In this document: in pieces, positions 18,272 through 27,951 of the stretch
How positions within the stretch are numbered: position 1 is the stretch's first letter
Layout of the letters: each line of letters starts with the position of its first letter
From: JADLHS01 sp020848635
GTDB lineage: Bacteria; Verrucomicrobiota; Verrucomicrobiia; Limisphaerales; JADLHS01
DNA length: 64,000 nt
Direction: 5' to 3'
Assembly: GCA_037044975.1 (NCBI GenBank)
Contig: JBAOIL010000024.1
Coordinates: 230,605 to 294,604, forward strand
The notes under the pieces: generated by a model
Database searches by the model: none
What the model was told of the DNA's origin: nothing
Seen by the model: only the letters and a program-made list of their open reading frames with translations
Translations under genes and position numbers: made by a program

Positions 18272-20284
18272 TTACGGGAGCAACAGCCGGTAAAAGCTCT
18301 TGGAAGGAGCTGGTGCGAGGGAATTTGTGACGTGGAAATTGCCACTCGCGTCAAACTGGTTCGTCAGCACGCGGGACCAATTGGTCAGCGGCAAAGCAAT
18401 GTCCGATGACGAGAGCAGGACGTAATTGCTGCCGGGCTTTCCATAATATCCATTCAGGATCAGGTTGGTGCCAACGATGTCGGAACTGACAAACAGTGGC
18501 GGTGCGAGGAATACGTCGAGTCGGGGGCCCGTGTTGGTAAGCGTCCCGCCCGCTCCGGCAGTGAAAGCGGTACCCTCTCGGTCTTCATAGATCGGAAAGT
18601 CGAATCCAGAAATCGCTGCGCCGCGCAACACCAAGGTGGTTGTCTGACCGCGACGGGCATTGTACCAGCTTGTAATGTCGAACTCGTACCAGCCAATGTC
18701 TGGGCCGACGACCTTGTCCGGTGGAATCGCGACAAAGTTGGTATTATTGGGCGCGATCCAGCTTGGATCGCTGTGGGTGCCCACGGGCGGTTCGGTGATT
18801 TGGAGGGGCGCGTTTGTGGTTCCGTAAATGCGGGTCGTGGCTTGGGCCAGCCTGCCCTCACCGTTCACGGCCGGTCCGCCCCAGTAATTCCAAATCTTGA
18901 ATTTCACGGCTGCGGCTAGATTCGTCCCCAGAGTGAATTCGATATACGACCGGCGTTGCCCGGTCGCGACGCCATTCGCGCCTGCCAGTCCCCAATTGAC
19001 TTGCTGACTTTGGGACCACGCATTGTAGCCGCCGGAGTTATCCACGAACACGTCATCGTTTGGCAGGATCACCAGATCAGCCGTGGGCGGCACGATTATG
19101 GTGAGCGTGGCATTGGAACTGAGAACGCCGGGATCCGGCGTCAGCGCGTTGTCCACGTAGACGTTGATGATCTTGCCATTGTTGGTAATCGAGTCCGCCG
19201 GCAGCGTGAAACTTGCGTTGGTGGCGTTGGCTACGGCAACGCCGTTGGTCAGCCATTGATAGGTCACCAAACCGGAGCCGTTTGCTTCCACACTAAAGCT
19301 GGCCGTTTTGAAGGGCGCTGCCGTGACAGTCACGTTGGTGGGTTGTCGCGTAATGGTGGCCGCCACCGCTGGCACCGTGCCGCTCTCCAACTGCACTTGC
19401 TGGATTTCATCAATGTTGAGGATGTTGGTGAAAACGCGCAACTGGTCAATCAACCCACGATAAGTGCGGCTGCCCGTGCCCGTTGCCGTGTTAGCCCCTT
19501 CCACCGCGCTGAAATTCCCGACCGTGAGCTTTCCGGTGTATTCGATTTCATTGGTGATGCCGCCGGCATAGGTAACCGCTGTGTCGAAGCCGGCCAAGCG
19601 ATCCGCGCGACCAAAATAGAATTTAACCTGGCCCGAACTGAGTGCGGGATTGTAGGTGACGGCGAAAAAGGTCCAGTTCGTGGTGGCCGCCCCGGCATTT
19701 TCGGTGATCATGCCCAGCGATGAAACCGGGCCGCTATCATTGTATTGATTTACGTTGAAGCCCAAGGAGCCGGAGTTGCGTTGCATCAAATCGAACCCCA
19801 AGCCGTTGGGAGATTCCAAGGCGAATGCGATCCGGTTGCCGCCACTGCCAACTCCGTTGTTAACGCTGTTGAGCCAGCCGCAGACGGTCAGTCCGCCCAC
19901 GAATCCGCCCAAGGTGCCCAAGGGGCCGTTGTCCGTTGTCAAATCTACTTTCCTGCCGCCACCCGTGGTGTCCACTGCGCCCATGTTCAGCGCATACGTG
20001 TTCCCCGCCGGGGTGTAAGTGCCGGAGGGTACGTTGTTGGTGAATGTGGGGAAGCCATTGGTGGTGGTGCCGGGATCGAAGAGCGCGAGGCCGGCCAGAA
20101 AACCTGAATTGGTGGTGGTGGTGCCGGTGACCTCGGAGAACGTCATCTCGACGGCGGCATTGCCGGGGCCGGCGGCGTGCGTCCGACCGACGGACAAAAC
20201 GCCGAAGGACAAACAGATCAACGCCACCAGAATGTGGGCCGTGTATTTATCTTTGTTTTTCTTGAAGCGGGGTTTGGCTTTCAT
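18272..20284 (-). CDS. Secreted LamG - Ig-like - DNRLRE protein
   Basis: The 670-residue protein has a signal peptide after a basic start (YTAHILVALICLSFGVLSVG). A concanavalin/LamG_3 domain follows (about 45-300; LTVCGWLNSVNNGVGSGGNR, WTFFAVTYNPALSSGQVKFY, YRGLIDQLRVFTNILNIDEI). Next are an Ig-like domain (about 308-400; TYQWLTNGVAVANATNASF), a DNRLRE-type sandwich (about 405-595; PNDDVFVDNS, SWYNARRGQTTTLVLRGAA) and a tail ending FDASGNFHVTN...FYRLLLP. It probably binds extracellular glycans. It follows the pseudopilin gene at 20336 with a gap of 51 bases. The same pseudopilin + LamG pairing recurs at 32492-35554. The last 40 residues closely resemble the end of the lyase at 12880. Confidence 0.8.
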   Translation of the reverse strand: MKAKPRFKKNKDKYTAHILVALICLSFGVLSVGRTHAAGPGNAAVEMTFSEVTGTTTTNSGFLAGLALFDPGTTTNGFPTFTNNVPSGTYTPAGNTYALNMGAVDTTGGGRKVDLTTDNGPLGTLGGFVGGLTVCGWLNSVNNGVGSGGNRIAFALESPNGLGFDLMQRNSGSLGFNVNQYNDSGPVSSLGMITENAGAATTNWTFFAVTYNPALSSGQVKFYFGRADRLAGFDTAVTYAGGITNEIEYTGKLTVGNFSAVEGANTATGTGSRTYRGLIDQLRVFTNILNIDEIQQVQLESGTVPAVAATITRQPTNVTVTAAPFKTASFSVEANGSGLVTYQWLTNGVAVANATNASFTLPADSITNNGKIINVYVDNALTPDPGVLSSNATLTIIVPPTADLVILPNDDVFVDNSGGYNAWSQSQQVNWGLAGANGVATGQRRSYIEFTLGTNLAAAVKFKIWNYWGGPAVNGEGRLAQATTRIYGTTNAPLQITEPPVGTHSDPSWIAPNNTNFVAIPPDKVVGPDIGWYEFDITSWYNARRGQTTTLVLRGAAISGFDFPIYEDREGTAFTAGAGGTLTNTGPRLDVFLAPPLFVSSDIVGTNLILNGYYGKPGSNYVLLSSSDIALPLTNWSRVLTNQFDASGNFHVTNSLAPAPSKSFYRLLLP

Positions 20285-20335
20285 GTTATTGGGGATGGGT
20301 TTTTGTTTGAGTTTGGTACTGAACTGGGAACATCT

Positions 20336-21181
20336 CTATTTGAACGCGCCGGTGTGGTTGGTGAACCAGGCGTGGTCTTTGGGGCCGGGGACGGGGAGGA
20401 AACTGGAGTGACTATTGGGGGTGACCACGCCGCCGCTGATCTGCACTTTGTGCAGGTCGCTGTCCTGCCACTTATGAATTTCGGCGTGTCCGTCGGCGAA
20501 GGTAAAGCCGGTCGCATTCCCGTGCCGACCCGAAGGGGCATCCAGCCATTTTTCCCCCGTATATTTCGACATGTCGCGAAACGCATAGAAGTGCGAGTCA
20601 TTGATGCTGTTTTCGTGCTCATCAATGAAGAGAAAGATGTCGGAGGGCCCCGGCCTCGTCAGCCCCGAAAGTTTGATTACCTCTCGATAAGTGCCGTTGC
20701 CGATGTTGACTTGGGCATACAACGAGGCCTTGCCAATTTGAGCATTCTGCGAATAGCTCCGATTCCGAAGTTGAATCTTACCTTGATAAACCAGTCCGGA
20801 ATTATCCGTGGGACAATGAAAGACCTTGACTGAGGAAAGATAGGGATAGGTGGCGCTGGTCTTGACCACGTTTTCACTCACCGCGTCGGGGACGGCCGCC
20901 ACGCTGCCGCCGCACCACTCAAAAGGCTCCATGGCGTAGTCATTGTTGTCGTTGGCATACATCAAATAGGCCAACCCCATTTGCTTGCCGTTGCTCATGC
21001 AGGAAATTGCTTGCGCCTTGATCTTGGCCTTGCCCAAGGCGGGCAACAGCATTGCCGCGAGGATCGCAATGATGGCGATCACCACAAGGAGTTCGATGAG
21101 CGTAAAGGCGCGTTGTGTCCGGATCGCCAAGGATCGTAGGCAACGCTCTAAACAGATGTCCGTATCAACTGTTGGTTTCAT
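20336..21181 (-). CDS. Type II pseudopilin, H-x9-DG family
   Basis: The 281-residue protein carries a class III prepilin signal, AFTLIELLVVIAIIAIL (about residues 25-41), cleaved before the phenylalanine by prepilin peptidase and N-methylated. The C-terminal part has HGNATGFTFADGHAEIH, the H-x9-DG pattern typical of planctomycete and verrucomicrobial pseudopilins. The conserved block SCMSNGKQMGLAYLMYANDNNDY sits after the membrane helix. It is close in sequence to the pseudopilin at 32492 along the whole length. I placed the start at the ATG 21181, since the 37 upstream in-frame residues have no signal character. It is co-oriented with the LamG protein and may help export or display it. Confidence 0.85.
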   Translation of the reverse strand: MKPTVDTDICLERCLRSLAIRTQRAFTLIELLVVIAIIAILAAMLLPALGKAKIKAQAISCMSNGKQMGLAYLMYANDNNDYAMEPFEWCGGSVAAVPDAVSENVVKTSATYPYLSSVKVFHCPTDNSGLVYQGKIQLRNRSYSQNAQIGKASLYAQVNIGNGTYREVIKLSGLTRPGPSDIFLFIDEHENSINDSHFYAFRDMSKYTGEKWLDAPSGRHGNATGFTFADGHAEIHKWQDSDLHKVQISGGVVTPNSHSSFLPVPGPKDHAWFTNHTGAFK

Positions 21182-21743
21182 AGCGGAAAGGTGGCTGGCA
21201 AAGACTGGATGCCCATGATGATATCCGTATGCCTGTCCATCGGACCGTGTACGAGTTCGCCCTGGCAATGGCCCGTTTCCGCTTGGTGCCATTCTGCCCG
21301 CAAACGATTTCCAAGCGCCGAAGCGATTTCCCGCTTAATGGGTGGCATGCGATGTTTGGACATGGGTAAACTTTATCATTCAACTTAAAGGGGCATAGTA
21401 TTAACCCATCAATTATTTGGATAAATTTCTCACGGCAGAATATTTCGATCTGACGAAAACTGAGATGTGCTCAAGGGTGCAGTTTGCCGCCGTTTCGCCA
21501 GAGGATTGTGGAAACGGGAATCAAATCTCCTTGTACTTTGAGTGGACCAGAGGGCCGCGAAGGGACAAGCCTGCTCCCTCTTCTGGACGATGAAACCACA
21601 GTATTTGTGTTCAGTGCAGTCCGCCGGATCCGGTGGGAGTCTTGGGGGGCAGGCATGCCTCGTTGGAGTATCGTCCAAGTTTTATATGAGTTTCTGCTAT
21701 ATCGGAAGAACGACTTGGGATAATTTGGATTGTCACAAAGGTT
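21182..21743. other. Divergent intergenic region, 562 bases
   Basis: This spacer separates the minus-strand pseudopilin/LamG unit from the plus-strand BKACE unit. It contains the promoter-like element at 21671-21700. The short frames here (for example 21484-21723 plus) have no recognisable domain. I see no RNA gene or repeat. Confidence 0.5.
21671..21700 (+). promoter_or_regulatory. Promoter-like element TCGTCC-N18-TGCTAT
   Basis: TCGTCC (21671-21676) and TGCTAT (21695-21700) are 18 bases apart, with GTTTC before the -10-like box as in the element at 8744. It ends 43 bases upstream of the BKACE start codon. Confidence 0.5.
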
Positions 21744-22574
21744 ATGAAAGACGAGATCATGATTTGCGTCGCTCCGGTGCCGGGCGAAAAGCAGGAGGAA
21801 AAGTTTCCCGGATTGCTTGATGTGCCGGCTGAGGTTGTCGGTTGCGAGGCGGCGGGCGCGGCCATCGGTCATTTGCACGCCCGCGACGAGAATTTCCTTC
21901 AGAGCGTCGAACCGGAGTTGTTCACCCGTCAGATCCGCCAGATTCGCGACTCCTGCCCCATCATTATTGAAGGTTCCACGGGCGGGGCGCCGGAGCACAC
22001 GCTGCACCAACGCTGCGTTACCTTCACCGTCCCGGAAGTCGAAATGGGGTCGCTGAATCTCGGCTCCGTCAACATGTTCGATGGGGTCTATCAGAACCGA
22101 TACGAGGACATAGTATTCTACACGCGCAAACTGCGCGCCGGTCGCATTTTCCCGACCATGCCGATTTTTGATTTGTCGCACCTCACCAACTACCAACGAC
22201 TCGTGGCCGACGGCGAACTCGTGCCACCCTATGTTTTTGAATTCGTGTTCGATGTGCCCTACGCCTTGCCGTACACGGATCGTTACCTCGACTTGTTCGT
22301 GGCGCATCTGCCCCCCAAGGCCATTTGGTTTTGCGTGCGGCATCATCAACAGGGCGCGGCCGGTTTACGCCGGGTCATGGAGCTCGGCGGGCATATCCGC
22401 GTTGGGTTCGAGGACAGCCCTTTTCTCAGCGATGGTCGGCGGGCGCGTAACAACATTGAACTCGTCGCGGATGCCGTGCGGCAGGCAGAATTGGTTGGCC
22501 GTCGGGTGGTGCGCGCGGAGCGGGCGCGCGAAATCATCGGGCTGCGACCAATTCCGGTCGGGGTGGTCGCTTGA
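21744..22574 (+). CDS. BKACE (DUF849) beta-keto acid cleavage enzyme family
   Basis: The 276-residue protein matches the beta-keto acid cleavage enzyme family (Kce-like). These zinc TIM barrels condense or cleave a beta-keto acid with acetyl-CoA. Visible family signatures are GHLHARDENF (metal-binding H-x-H), IIIEGSTGG, VEMGSLNLGSVN and HIRVGFEDSPFLSDG. The set of substrates in this family is broad and the specificity cannot be read here. It opens a plus-strand cassette with an Asp/Glu-racemase-like protein (31 bases downstream) and an MFS transporter, which suggests import and breakdown of a sugar-derived acid. The CE12-type esterase that follows may be part of the same unit. Confidence 0.85.
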   Translation: MKDEIMICVAPVPGEKQEEKFPGLLDVPAEVVGCEAAGAAIGHLHARDENFLQSVEPELFTRQIRQIRDSCPIIIEGSTGGAPEHTLHQRCVTFTVPEVEMGSLNLGSVNMFDGVYQNRYEDIVFYTRKLRAGRIFPTMPIFDLSHLTNYQRLVADGELVPPYVFEFVFDVPYALPYTDRYLDLFVAHLPPKAIWFCVRHHQQGAAGLRRVMELGGHIRVGFEDSPFLSDGRRARNNIELVADAVRQAELVGRRVVRAERAREIIGLRPIPVGVVA

Positions 22575-22605
22575 CGAGAAACTTCAATAAAAAGAATCCA
22601 TATTT

Positions 22606-23343
22606 GTGAAAACCAAAACTCTGGCCCTCATTCACACCGTCAGTTGGTACGACAAGTCCGTGATCGCGCCCTTCGTCGCGCCGTGGCTCAAGAAAAATCC
22701 GGACGTTCGTGTCTTCAACATCATGGATGATTCGCTGCTCTGCGAATCGCTCGCCCGGCACGGTGCCACCAAGTCCGTCCTGAAGCGCATCCAGTTTTAT
22801 GCGCTGGCGGCAGAGGCGATGGGTGCGGACGTGGCCATGTGCAGTTGCACGACGGTGGGCGAAGCCACGCGTATCGCTCGTGAATACGTCTCCATTCCCA
22901 TTTTCAACATTGATGAACCGATGGCCCGTGAAGCCGTACGCCAGGGCCGGCGCATGGGGATCATCGCGACGGTTCCCACCAGTCCGGCGGCAACCCGGCG
23001 GCAACTCGAACGCGCCGCGCAGGAAGCCGGCGTTCAGATTACCATTGAGACGGCCGTGAACGAAAAAGCCTTTGTCCATTTGCAAGCCGGGGAAATTCAG
23101 CAACACAACGATCTGGTGTGTCAGGAAATGGACCGGCTCGCCGCAAAAGTTGACGTGCTGGTGCTCGGTCAGATCAGTCTCGCGCAGATTCAACACCAGA
23201 CCCGGGTGCCGGTGTTGCAAGTCGGCCACTCCGGTCTCGCGGAAGCGCGACGCCTGCTTGACTTGGTCGGACGCGCGGACGGTCCCGCCGATCAGGTACT
23301 GGCGCCTCCGCGTCGGTCCGCCGCCCGCGCTGCCGCCCAGTGA
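22606..23343 (+). CDS. Asp/Glu/hydantoin racemase family protein
   Basis: The 245-residue protein has the two half-domains of the aspartate/glutamate racemase superfamily. The first catalytic-cysteine region is MCSCTTVGEATRIAREY. The second half contains VDVLVLGQISLAQ, where a cysteine is usually found but is replaced here. Members include racemases, arylmalonate decarboxylases and maleate isomerases, so the reaction is open. The start is the GTG at 22606. The stop overlaps the start of the MFS gene (GTGA), indicating coupling. Its place between BKACE and a transporter suggests work on a small carboxylic acid. Confidence 0.75.
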   Translation: MKTKTLALIHTVSWYDKSVIAPFVAPWLKKNPDVRVFNIMDDSLLCESLARHGATKSVLKRIQFYALAAEAMGADVAMCSCTTVGEATRIAREYVSIPIFNIDEPMAREAVRQGRRMGIIATVPTSPAATRRQLERAAQEAGVQITIETAVNEKAFVHLQAGEIQQHNDLVCQEMDRLAAKVDVLVLGQISLAQIQHQTRVPVLQVGHSGLAEARRLLDLVGRADGPADQVLAPPRRSAARAAAQ

Positions 23344-24644
23344 GCAACGAACATCACCTGGCTGCCGGTCCCCCGGACCGGCACTCTGCCATTCCCACAC
23401 GCTACTGGCTCGTGTTCGGAACGTTTCTGCTGTCCATGTTGCTGTACGTGGACCGCGTCTGCATTTCCTCGGCCAAGGAGAACATCGCTGCCGATCTCAA
23501 ATTGACCGACACGGAAATGGGCTGGGTCTTGTCCATCTTCGCGCTCGGTTACGCGCTCTTTCAGGTGCCCAGCGGCATCATGGCGGACCGATTCGGGCCG
23601 CGTGTGATTCTCACCGCGGTCGTGACGGTCTGGTCAGCCTTCACGGCACTGACCGGTGCGGCGTATGGTTACGTTTCCATGATGCTGTGCCGGTTTTGCT
23701 TCGGGGCCGGCGAGGCGGGCGCGTTTCCTGGCTGCGCGCGCGCGGTCTATTCGTGGATTCCCATGTCCGAGCGCGGGCTGGTGCAGGGCGTGATGTTTTC
23801 CGGGGCGCGCTTCGGCGCGGCGTTCACGCTGCCCGTCGTGGCGTGGATGGTCAGCCATCTCGGCTGGCGGATGAGTTTTGTTGTGCTCGGGTTGGTGGGT
23901 GTCGGATGGGCAATCTTCTGGTTTTTCTGGTTCCGGGACGATCCCGAGACGCATCCGCGGATTTCGCTCGCCGAAAAGGAACTCATCCTCAAAGCCCGCC
24001 AGGCGGCGGTTACCGGGGAGGAAACCACGCCGAAGCTGACGGCCACGCGGCTTTTTGGTTCGCGTAATGTGTGGCTGTTGATGCTGCAATACTTTGCGTC
24101 CAACTTCACTTTTTTCTTCTGCCTTTCGTGGATGTTTTCCTATCTCAAGAAACGCTACGAACTGGGCATGGTCGAGGCCGGACTCTATGCCGCATTGCCG
24201 CCGCTGGCTGGCGCGTTTGGCAACTGGACCGCCGGGGCGCTGATTGACTGGATTTACCGGCGCGGAAAATGGACGGCCTCACGTCGCACGCCCGCGGTGT
24301 GCGGGTTTATCCTCGCTGCGGTCGGCCTGCTGGCCAGCCTGCAAATGAACACCGCGCTCGGGGCGGTGCTCTGTCTGTCGCTGGCGGTGTTCGGCGCGGA
24401 CATGACCATCGCGCCCTCATGGAGCGTGTGCATTGACATTGGCAGGGGCAACGCGGGCACGGTTTCCGGCACGATGAACATGGCGGGCAATCTTGGCTCC
24501 TTCGTCACCGCGCTGGCATTTCCGTATCTGCTCCAGTGGACCGGCACGCACAACACCTTCTTTTATGTGGGCGCGGCGCTCAACGTGGTGGCGGTCGGAG
24601 CCTGGCTGCTGACCCGTCCGGAGCGCAAATTGGAGGCCTATTGA
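23340..24644 (+). CDS. MFS transporter, anion:cation symporter type
   Basis: The 434-residue protein has about 12 hydrophobic segments and features of the ACS family (hexuronate, galactonate and glucarate carriers). These include YWLVFGTFLLSMLLYVDRVC at the first helix, DTEMGWVLSIFALGYALFQV, the loop GIMADRFGPRVI, and the motif around GWRMSFVVLGLVGVGWAIFW before the central loop. It likely imports a sugar acid by proton symport. It starts with GTG, overlapping the racemase stop. Proximity to BKACE suggests that the imported acid is the substrate of that pathway. Confidence 0.85.
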   Translation: MSNEHHLAAGPPDRHSAIPTRYWLVFGTFLLSMLLYVDRVCISSAKENIAADLKLTDTEMGWVLSIFALGYALFQVPSGIMADRFGPRVILTAVVTVWSAFTALTGAAYGYVSMMLCRFCFGAGEAGAFPGCARAVYSWIPMSERGLVQGVMFSGARFGAAFTLPVVAWMVSHLGWRMSFVVLGLVGVGWAIFWFFWFRDDPETHPRISLAEKELILKARQAAVTGEETTPKLTATRLFGSRNVWLLMLQYFASNFTFFFCLSWMFSYLKKRYELGMVEAGLYAALPPLAGAFGNWTAGALIDWIYRRGKWTASRRTPAVCGFILAAVGLLASLQMNTALGAVLCLSLAVFGADMTIAPSWSVCIDIGRGNAGTVSGTMNMAGNLGSFVTALAFPYLLQWTGTHNTFFYVGAALNVVAVGAWLLTRPERKLEAY

Positions 24645-24695
24645 TTTTATCGGTTTCACTTTTACTCCAAGCAACGCCAGCGACATCCTGCGATT

Positions 24696-25505
24696 ATGAC
24701 TTCATCAATCAACCCACGCACCTCCCTCCTGGCTGCAGTTTTGGTCGGTCTGTCAGCAGCGCTGCTGCCGTGCCGCGAAGCAGCGGCGGATGCCACCAAC
24801 GACCCTGGCACCGGGAAGCGCCCGCCCGTGATCTTCATGTGCGGCGACTCGACCATGGCCAACAAACCACTGTTCCCGGCACAACCCGAGCGAGGCTGGG
24901 GCCAGTTGTTGCCGCTGTATTTCAAGGAGTCGGTGCGGATTGAAAACCTCGCCATGAACGGCCGCAGCTCGAAGAGCTTTCGCGACGAAGGCCGCTGGCA
25001 GCCGATAATGGATCAACTGCAACCCGGAGATTACGTCATTGTCGAGTTCGGACACAACGATCAGAAGAAGGATGATCCGAAGCGGTACTCCGATGCTTTG
25101 GGCACGTTCAAACAAAATCTGGAGCGCTACGTCCGCGAGGTCCGCGAAAAGAAGGGCCTGCCCATTTTGGCCACCCCCGTCACCCGCCGGGCTTTCAATG
25201 GTGGCGAAGTGAAGGACACGCACGGCGACTACTCAGTGGCAGTCCGCCAGGTGGCGACGGAGCAAAAAGTCCCGCTGCTCGAACTGCACCAGCGCAGCGC
25301 CGAGCTGGTGGCAAAGCTGGGGCCGGAACGCTCGAAGAGCATGTACATGTGGTACGAGCCAGGAGAATTCGCATCGCTGCCGGAGGGCAAACAGGACAGC
25401 ACTCACTTCAACGCCTATGGCGCCAGCCGCATCTGCGATCTGGCGGTTGAGGAAATCAACCTCAACGTGCCCGAACTGGCGGCATGGCTGAAGTCGCGCA
25501 AATGA
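24696..25505 (+). CDS. Rhamnogalacturonan acetylesterase-like (CE12, SGNH)
   Basis: The 269-residue protein has a signal peptide (about 1-32) and the SGNH/GDSL blocks. Block I is FMCGDSTMAN with the catalytic serine, then NLAMNGRSSKSF (block II), VIVEFGHNDQKK (block III) and QDSTHFNAYGASRI (block V with the Asp/His pair). This layout is that of CE12 enzymes, which remove acetyl groups from rhamnogalacturonan so that lyases can act. It lies 51 bases after the MFS gene. Its stop overlaps the start of the next gene (ATGA). Export and the nearby lyases support a role in pectin deacetylation. Confidence 0.88.
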   Translation: MTSSINPRTSLLAAVLVGLSAALLPCREAAADATNDPGTGKRPPVIFMCGDSTMANKPLFPAQPERGWGQLLPLYFKESVRIENLAMNGRSSKSFRDEGRWQPIMDQLQPGDYVIVEFGHNDQKKDDPKRYSDALGTFKQNLERYVREVREKKGLPILATPVTRRAFNGGEVKDTHGDYSVAVRQVATEQKVPLLELHQRSAELVAKLGPERSKSMYMWYEPGEFASLPEGKQDSTHFNAYGASRICDLAVEEINLNVPELAAWLKSRK

Positions 25506-26804
25506 TTCTGCCCGCTGCCCCGCAAACGGCGGTGACCCCGGCCTGTCATTGTATGCGGCTGGCGGCGGCGCTATGGTCGCTGCTGCTGCTGGCCGCGCCA
25601 TTGGGCCGCGCGGAGCTTGCGCTCGAAGCGAAACAAATCACCTCGGGACCAAAGCACCATTTCTTTGGTTACATCGGTCATGTTCAGAATATCCCCTGGA
25701 ATGCGAGCGGGCGTTATCTCGTCGCGTTGCAGACGAGCTTTCAAGATCACCTGCCGGGCGCGGACGAAGCCGCCGAGATTGTATTGTTGGACCTGCAGCA
25801 GAATTATGCCGTCCGTGTCCTCGACCAGACCCGTGCTTGGAATCCGCAGCAGGGCACCATGCTTTATTGGAATCCCGAGGCGCCGGAGAACCAATTCTTT
25901 TTCAATGATCGCGATCCCAAGACTGGCAAAATCTTTTGCGTGTTGTTCGATCTTGCCGCCGGCCCAAATGGCAAACACATCCGCGAATATCGTTTCGACG
26001 ACACGCCGGTGGGCAACAGTGGCGTGGCGCAAAAAGGGGGCTGGTTCGCGGCGATCAATTACGGGCGGCTCGCGCGGTTGCGCCCGGTGACGGGTTATCC
26101 CGGAGCGTTTGACTGGACGACCGGCGTGCGGCATCCCACAAATGACGGCGTGTTCCAGGTGGACGTTCGGACTGGCGCGAAGCGTTTGCTGGTTTCTTTC
26201 AAGCAACTCGCTGATGCCGTGCGACCGCTGCGACCGGACGTGGACACCCAGGAGTTGTTCATCAACCACACGCTCAACAACCGGGAGAGCGACCGCATTT
26301 TCTTTTTCGTGCGCGGCGAATTTGAGTCAACCAACCGGATCAACCAGGGCTTTGTCATGCGTTCTGACGGCAGCGGGTTGACGCTCATGAAGCAGCATAT
26401 CGGCGGGCATCCGGAGTGGGATTTGGGTACGCGCATGATCGGCAGTGTCGAGAAACGCCAGACCATCTATGACGTGGACTCGCAGGCCATCGTCGCCACC
26501 CTTGGGAACAAGGAAATCTTTCCGTCAGCAGAGGGCGACATTGCGCTGTCGCCAGGACGGCCAATGGTTGGTGAATGGACATCGCCAGAAATCCACGAAC
26601 TACTACACGTTCTTCCGTCGGTCCGACGGGGCGTGGGTGCGGTCACCGGGGTTCGTGGTGTCCGGCTGGGAAGCCGGCGATCTGCGGTGCGATCCCGCGC
26701 CGTGCTGGAATCGTAACAACCGCGAAATAGTATTTCCTGCGATTGCGAAAGACGGCACGCGACAGATGTTTCTGCTGCGGCTCAAGACCGGCACGCAGCC
26801 GTGA
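25502..26804 (+). pseudogene. Secreted TolB/oligogalacturonate-lyase-like propeller, frameshifted
   Basis: The frame starts at ATG 25502 (ATGA overlap with the esterase) and encodes a signal segment (LAAALWSLLLLAAPLGRA). Propeller-like repeats follow (FFGYIGHVQNIPWNASGRYL, TMLYWNPEAPENQFFFNDRD, VFQVDVRTGAKRLLVSF). Near 26558 one extra base (CCAGGAC) moves the chain from ALSP into another frame. There it continues as DGQWLVNGHRQKSTNYYTFF and ends with FPAIAKDGTRQMFLLRLKTG at 26804. The apparent end at 26716 is therefore an artefact or a mutation. A relative, also broken, is at 54124. Such propellers resemble PL22 oligogalacturonate lyases and TolB, but the activity is not established. Confidence 0.7.
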
Positions 26805-27917
26805 TGCGCTCCAACAACGCGCTTTGGGTCACCACATTATCGAATTTCTTTTCTGGCAGTCCGGGATTCTGGGCCACGACCAATCCCAGACTCGGACAAA
26901 CCCAGATCAGCCGTACGCCAGCCCCGGCGGCCGTGTAACTGTCACGCGGGAGATTCGGCCAGAGCCGGCCATATTCATTCACCCGAGAGACCGTAACCGT
27001 ATTTCCAGTCTTCCGGCGGCACGCTGGCCTTGGTGATCTCCGGCACGCGCACGGCGGCACGTTGAAACTTCTTCGGAATTACCGAGCACCCGTTCCACTG
27101 GCCCTCGTTCAACCAGAGATGGCCGAGCCGCGCCATGTCCGGCGTGGTCATCAGCAGGTGCGGGTAGTTCATGAAGATTTCATTCTTCGCCGTCGCCGGG
27201 AATTTGAAATTCATGTAGCGCCACCCCCACGTTGCGCCGATGGGGTCGCGCAACTTCTTCGCGATCAACTCCCCGTCACCCGCCTTTAATTCCGGATGCT
27301 GCGCATCGTAATAGCCGTATTGTTTCGCAATGGCGTGCATCATCGTCGCCATCCCGAAGGTCTGGTAGTGAAACAATTTGCCTGTCGGCTCCTTCGGTTC
27401 CATGTAACCACTGATCTGTGCCGCGATTTGCCGGAAGGTGACGGCTCGATCCTTGTCGGTGACAAATTGCTTCGCGTTCGCGCCACGTTCGCCCGTGCAT
27501 TCGAGAAATTCGGGATAATAATCCACAAGGCGGTCGTCCAGGGAGTGGATGCGGTCCTCAGCCACGGCGATGCCGAGCATGGAACAAAATACACTTTTGC
27601 AGACGGACGCCATTGGGTGCTGGGTGTCCGTGGTCGTGCCCTGATACCATTCGGCAACCAGTCGCCCGTGCCGCACGACCACCGCGCTGTGCGGTTCGGC
27701 CCCCGCCTGGTGAAGCACCCAATCCCGCGCCTGTGCCAGCGCGGCGCCGTCCATGCCGGCCTCTTCGGGCTGGCAACGCGTCCATTCCGCGCCGGGAAAA
27801 ATCATCTGAGACGATCGGCAGGTCCGCGCGGTAAGGCAGCCGGAATTTAGCAGACTACCGGCGGCTAGCGCGCCGATTCCGAGTCGCAAAAAACTCGCGC
27901 CGATTTGTTTTGCTCAT
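26782..27917 (-). pseudogene. Tat-exported serine hydrolase (beta-lactamase-like), frameshifted
   Basis: The natural start appears to be the ATG at 27917, giving a twin-arginine signal MSKTNRREFF. One extra base in a T6 run (27888-27893) then breaks the frame before LRLGIGALAAGSLLNSGC. The middle, open from 27889, has the S-x-x-K nucleophile motif SVCK in HPMASVCKSVFCSMLGIAV, then MTTPDMARLGHLWLNEGQW. A second single-base break near 26981 separates KYGYGLSG from VNEYGRLWPNLPRDSYTAAG, which continues to 26782. The family comprises periplasmic beta-lactamase-like esterases or peptidases. It overlaps the propeller gene tail-to-tail by 23 bases. It is last in a minus-strand run after two DUF4832 genes. 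Confidence 0.75.
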
Positions 27918-27951
27918 GGGATTTACGTGCGCGCCGGGTTTGATCGGAAAC

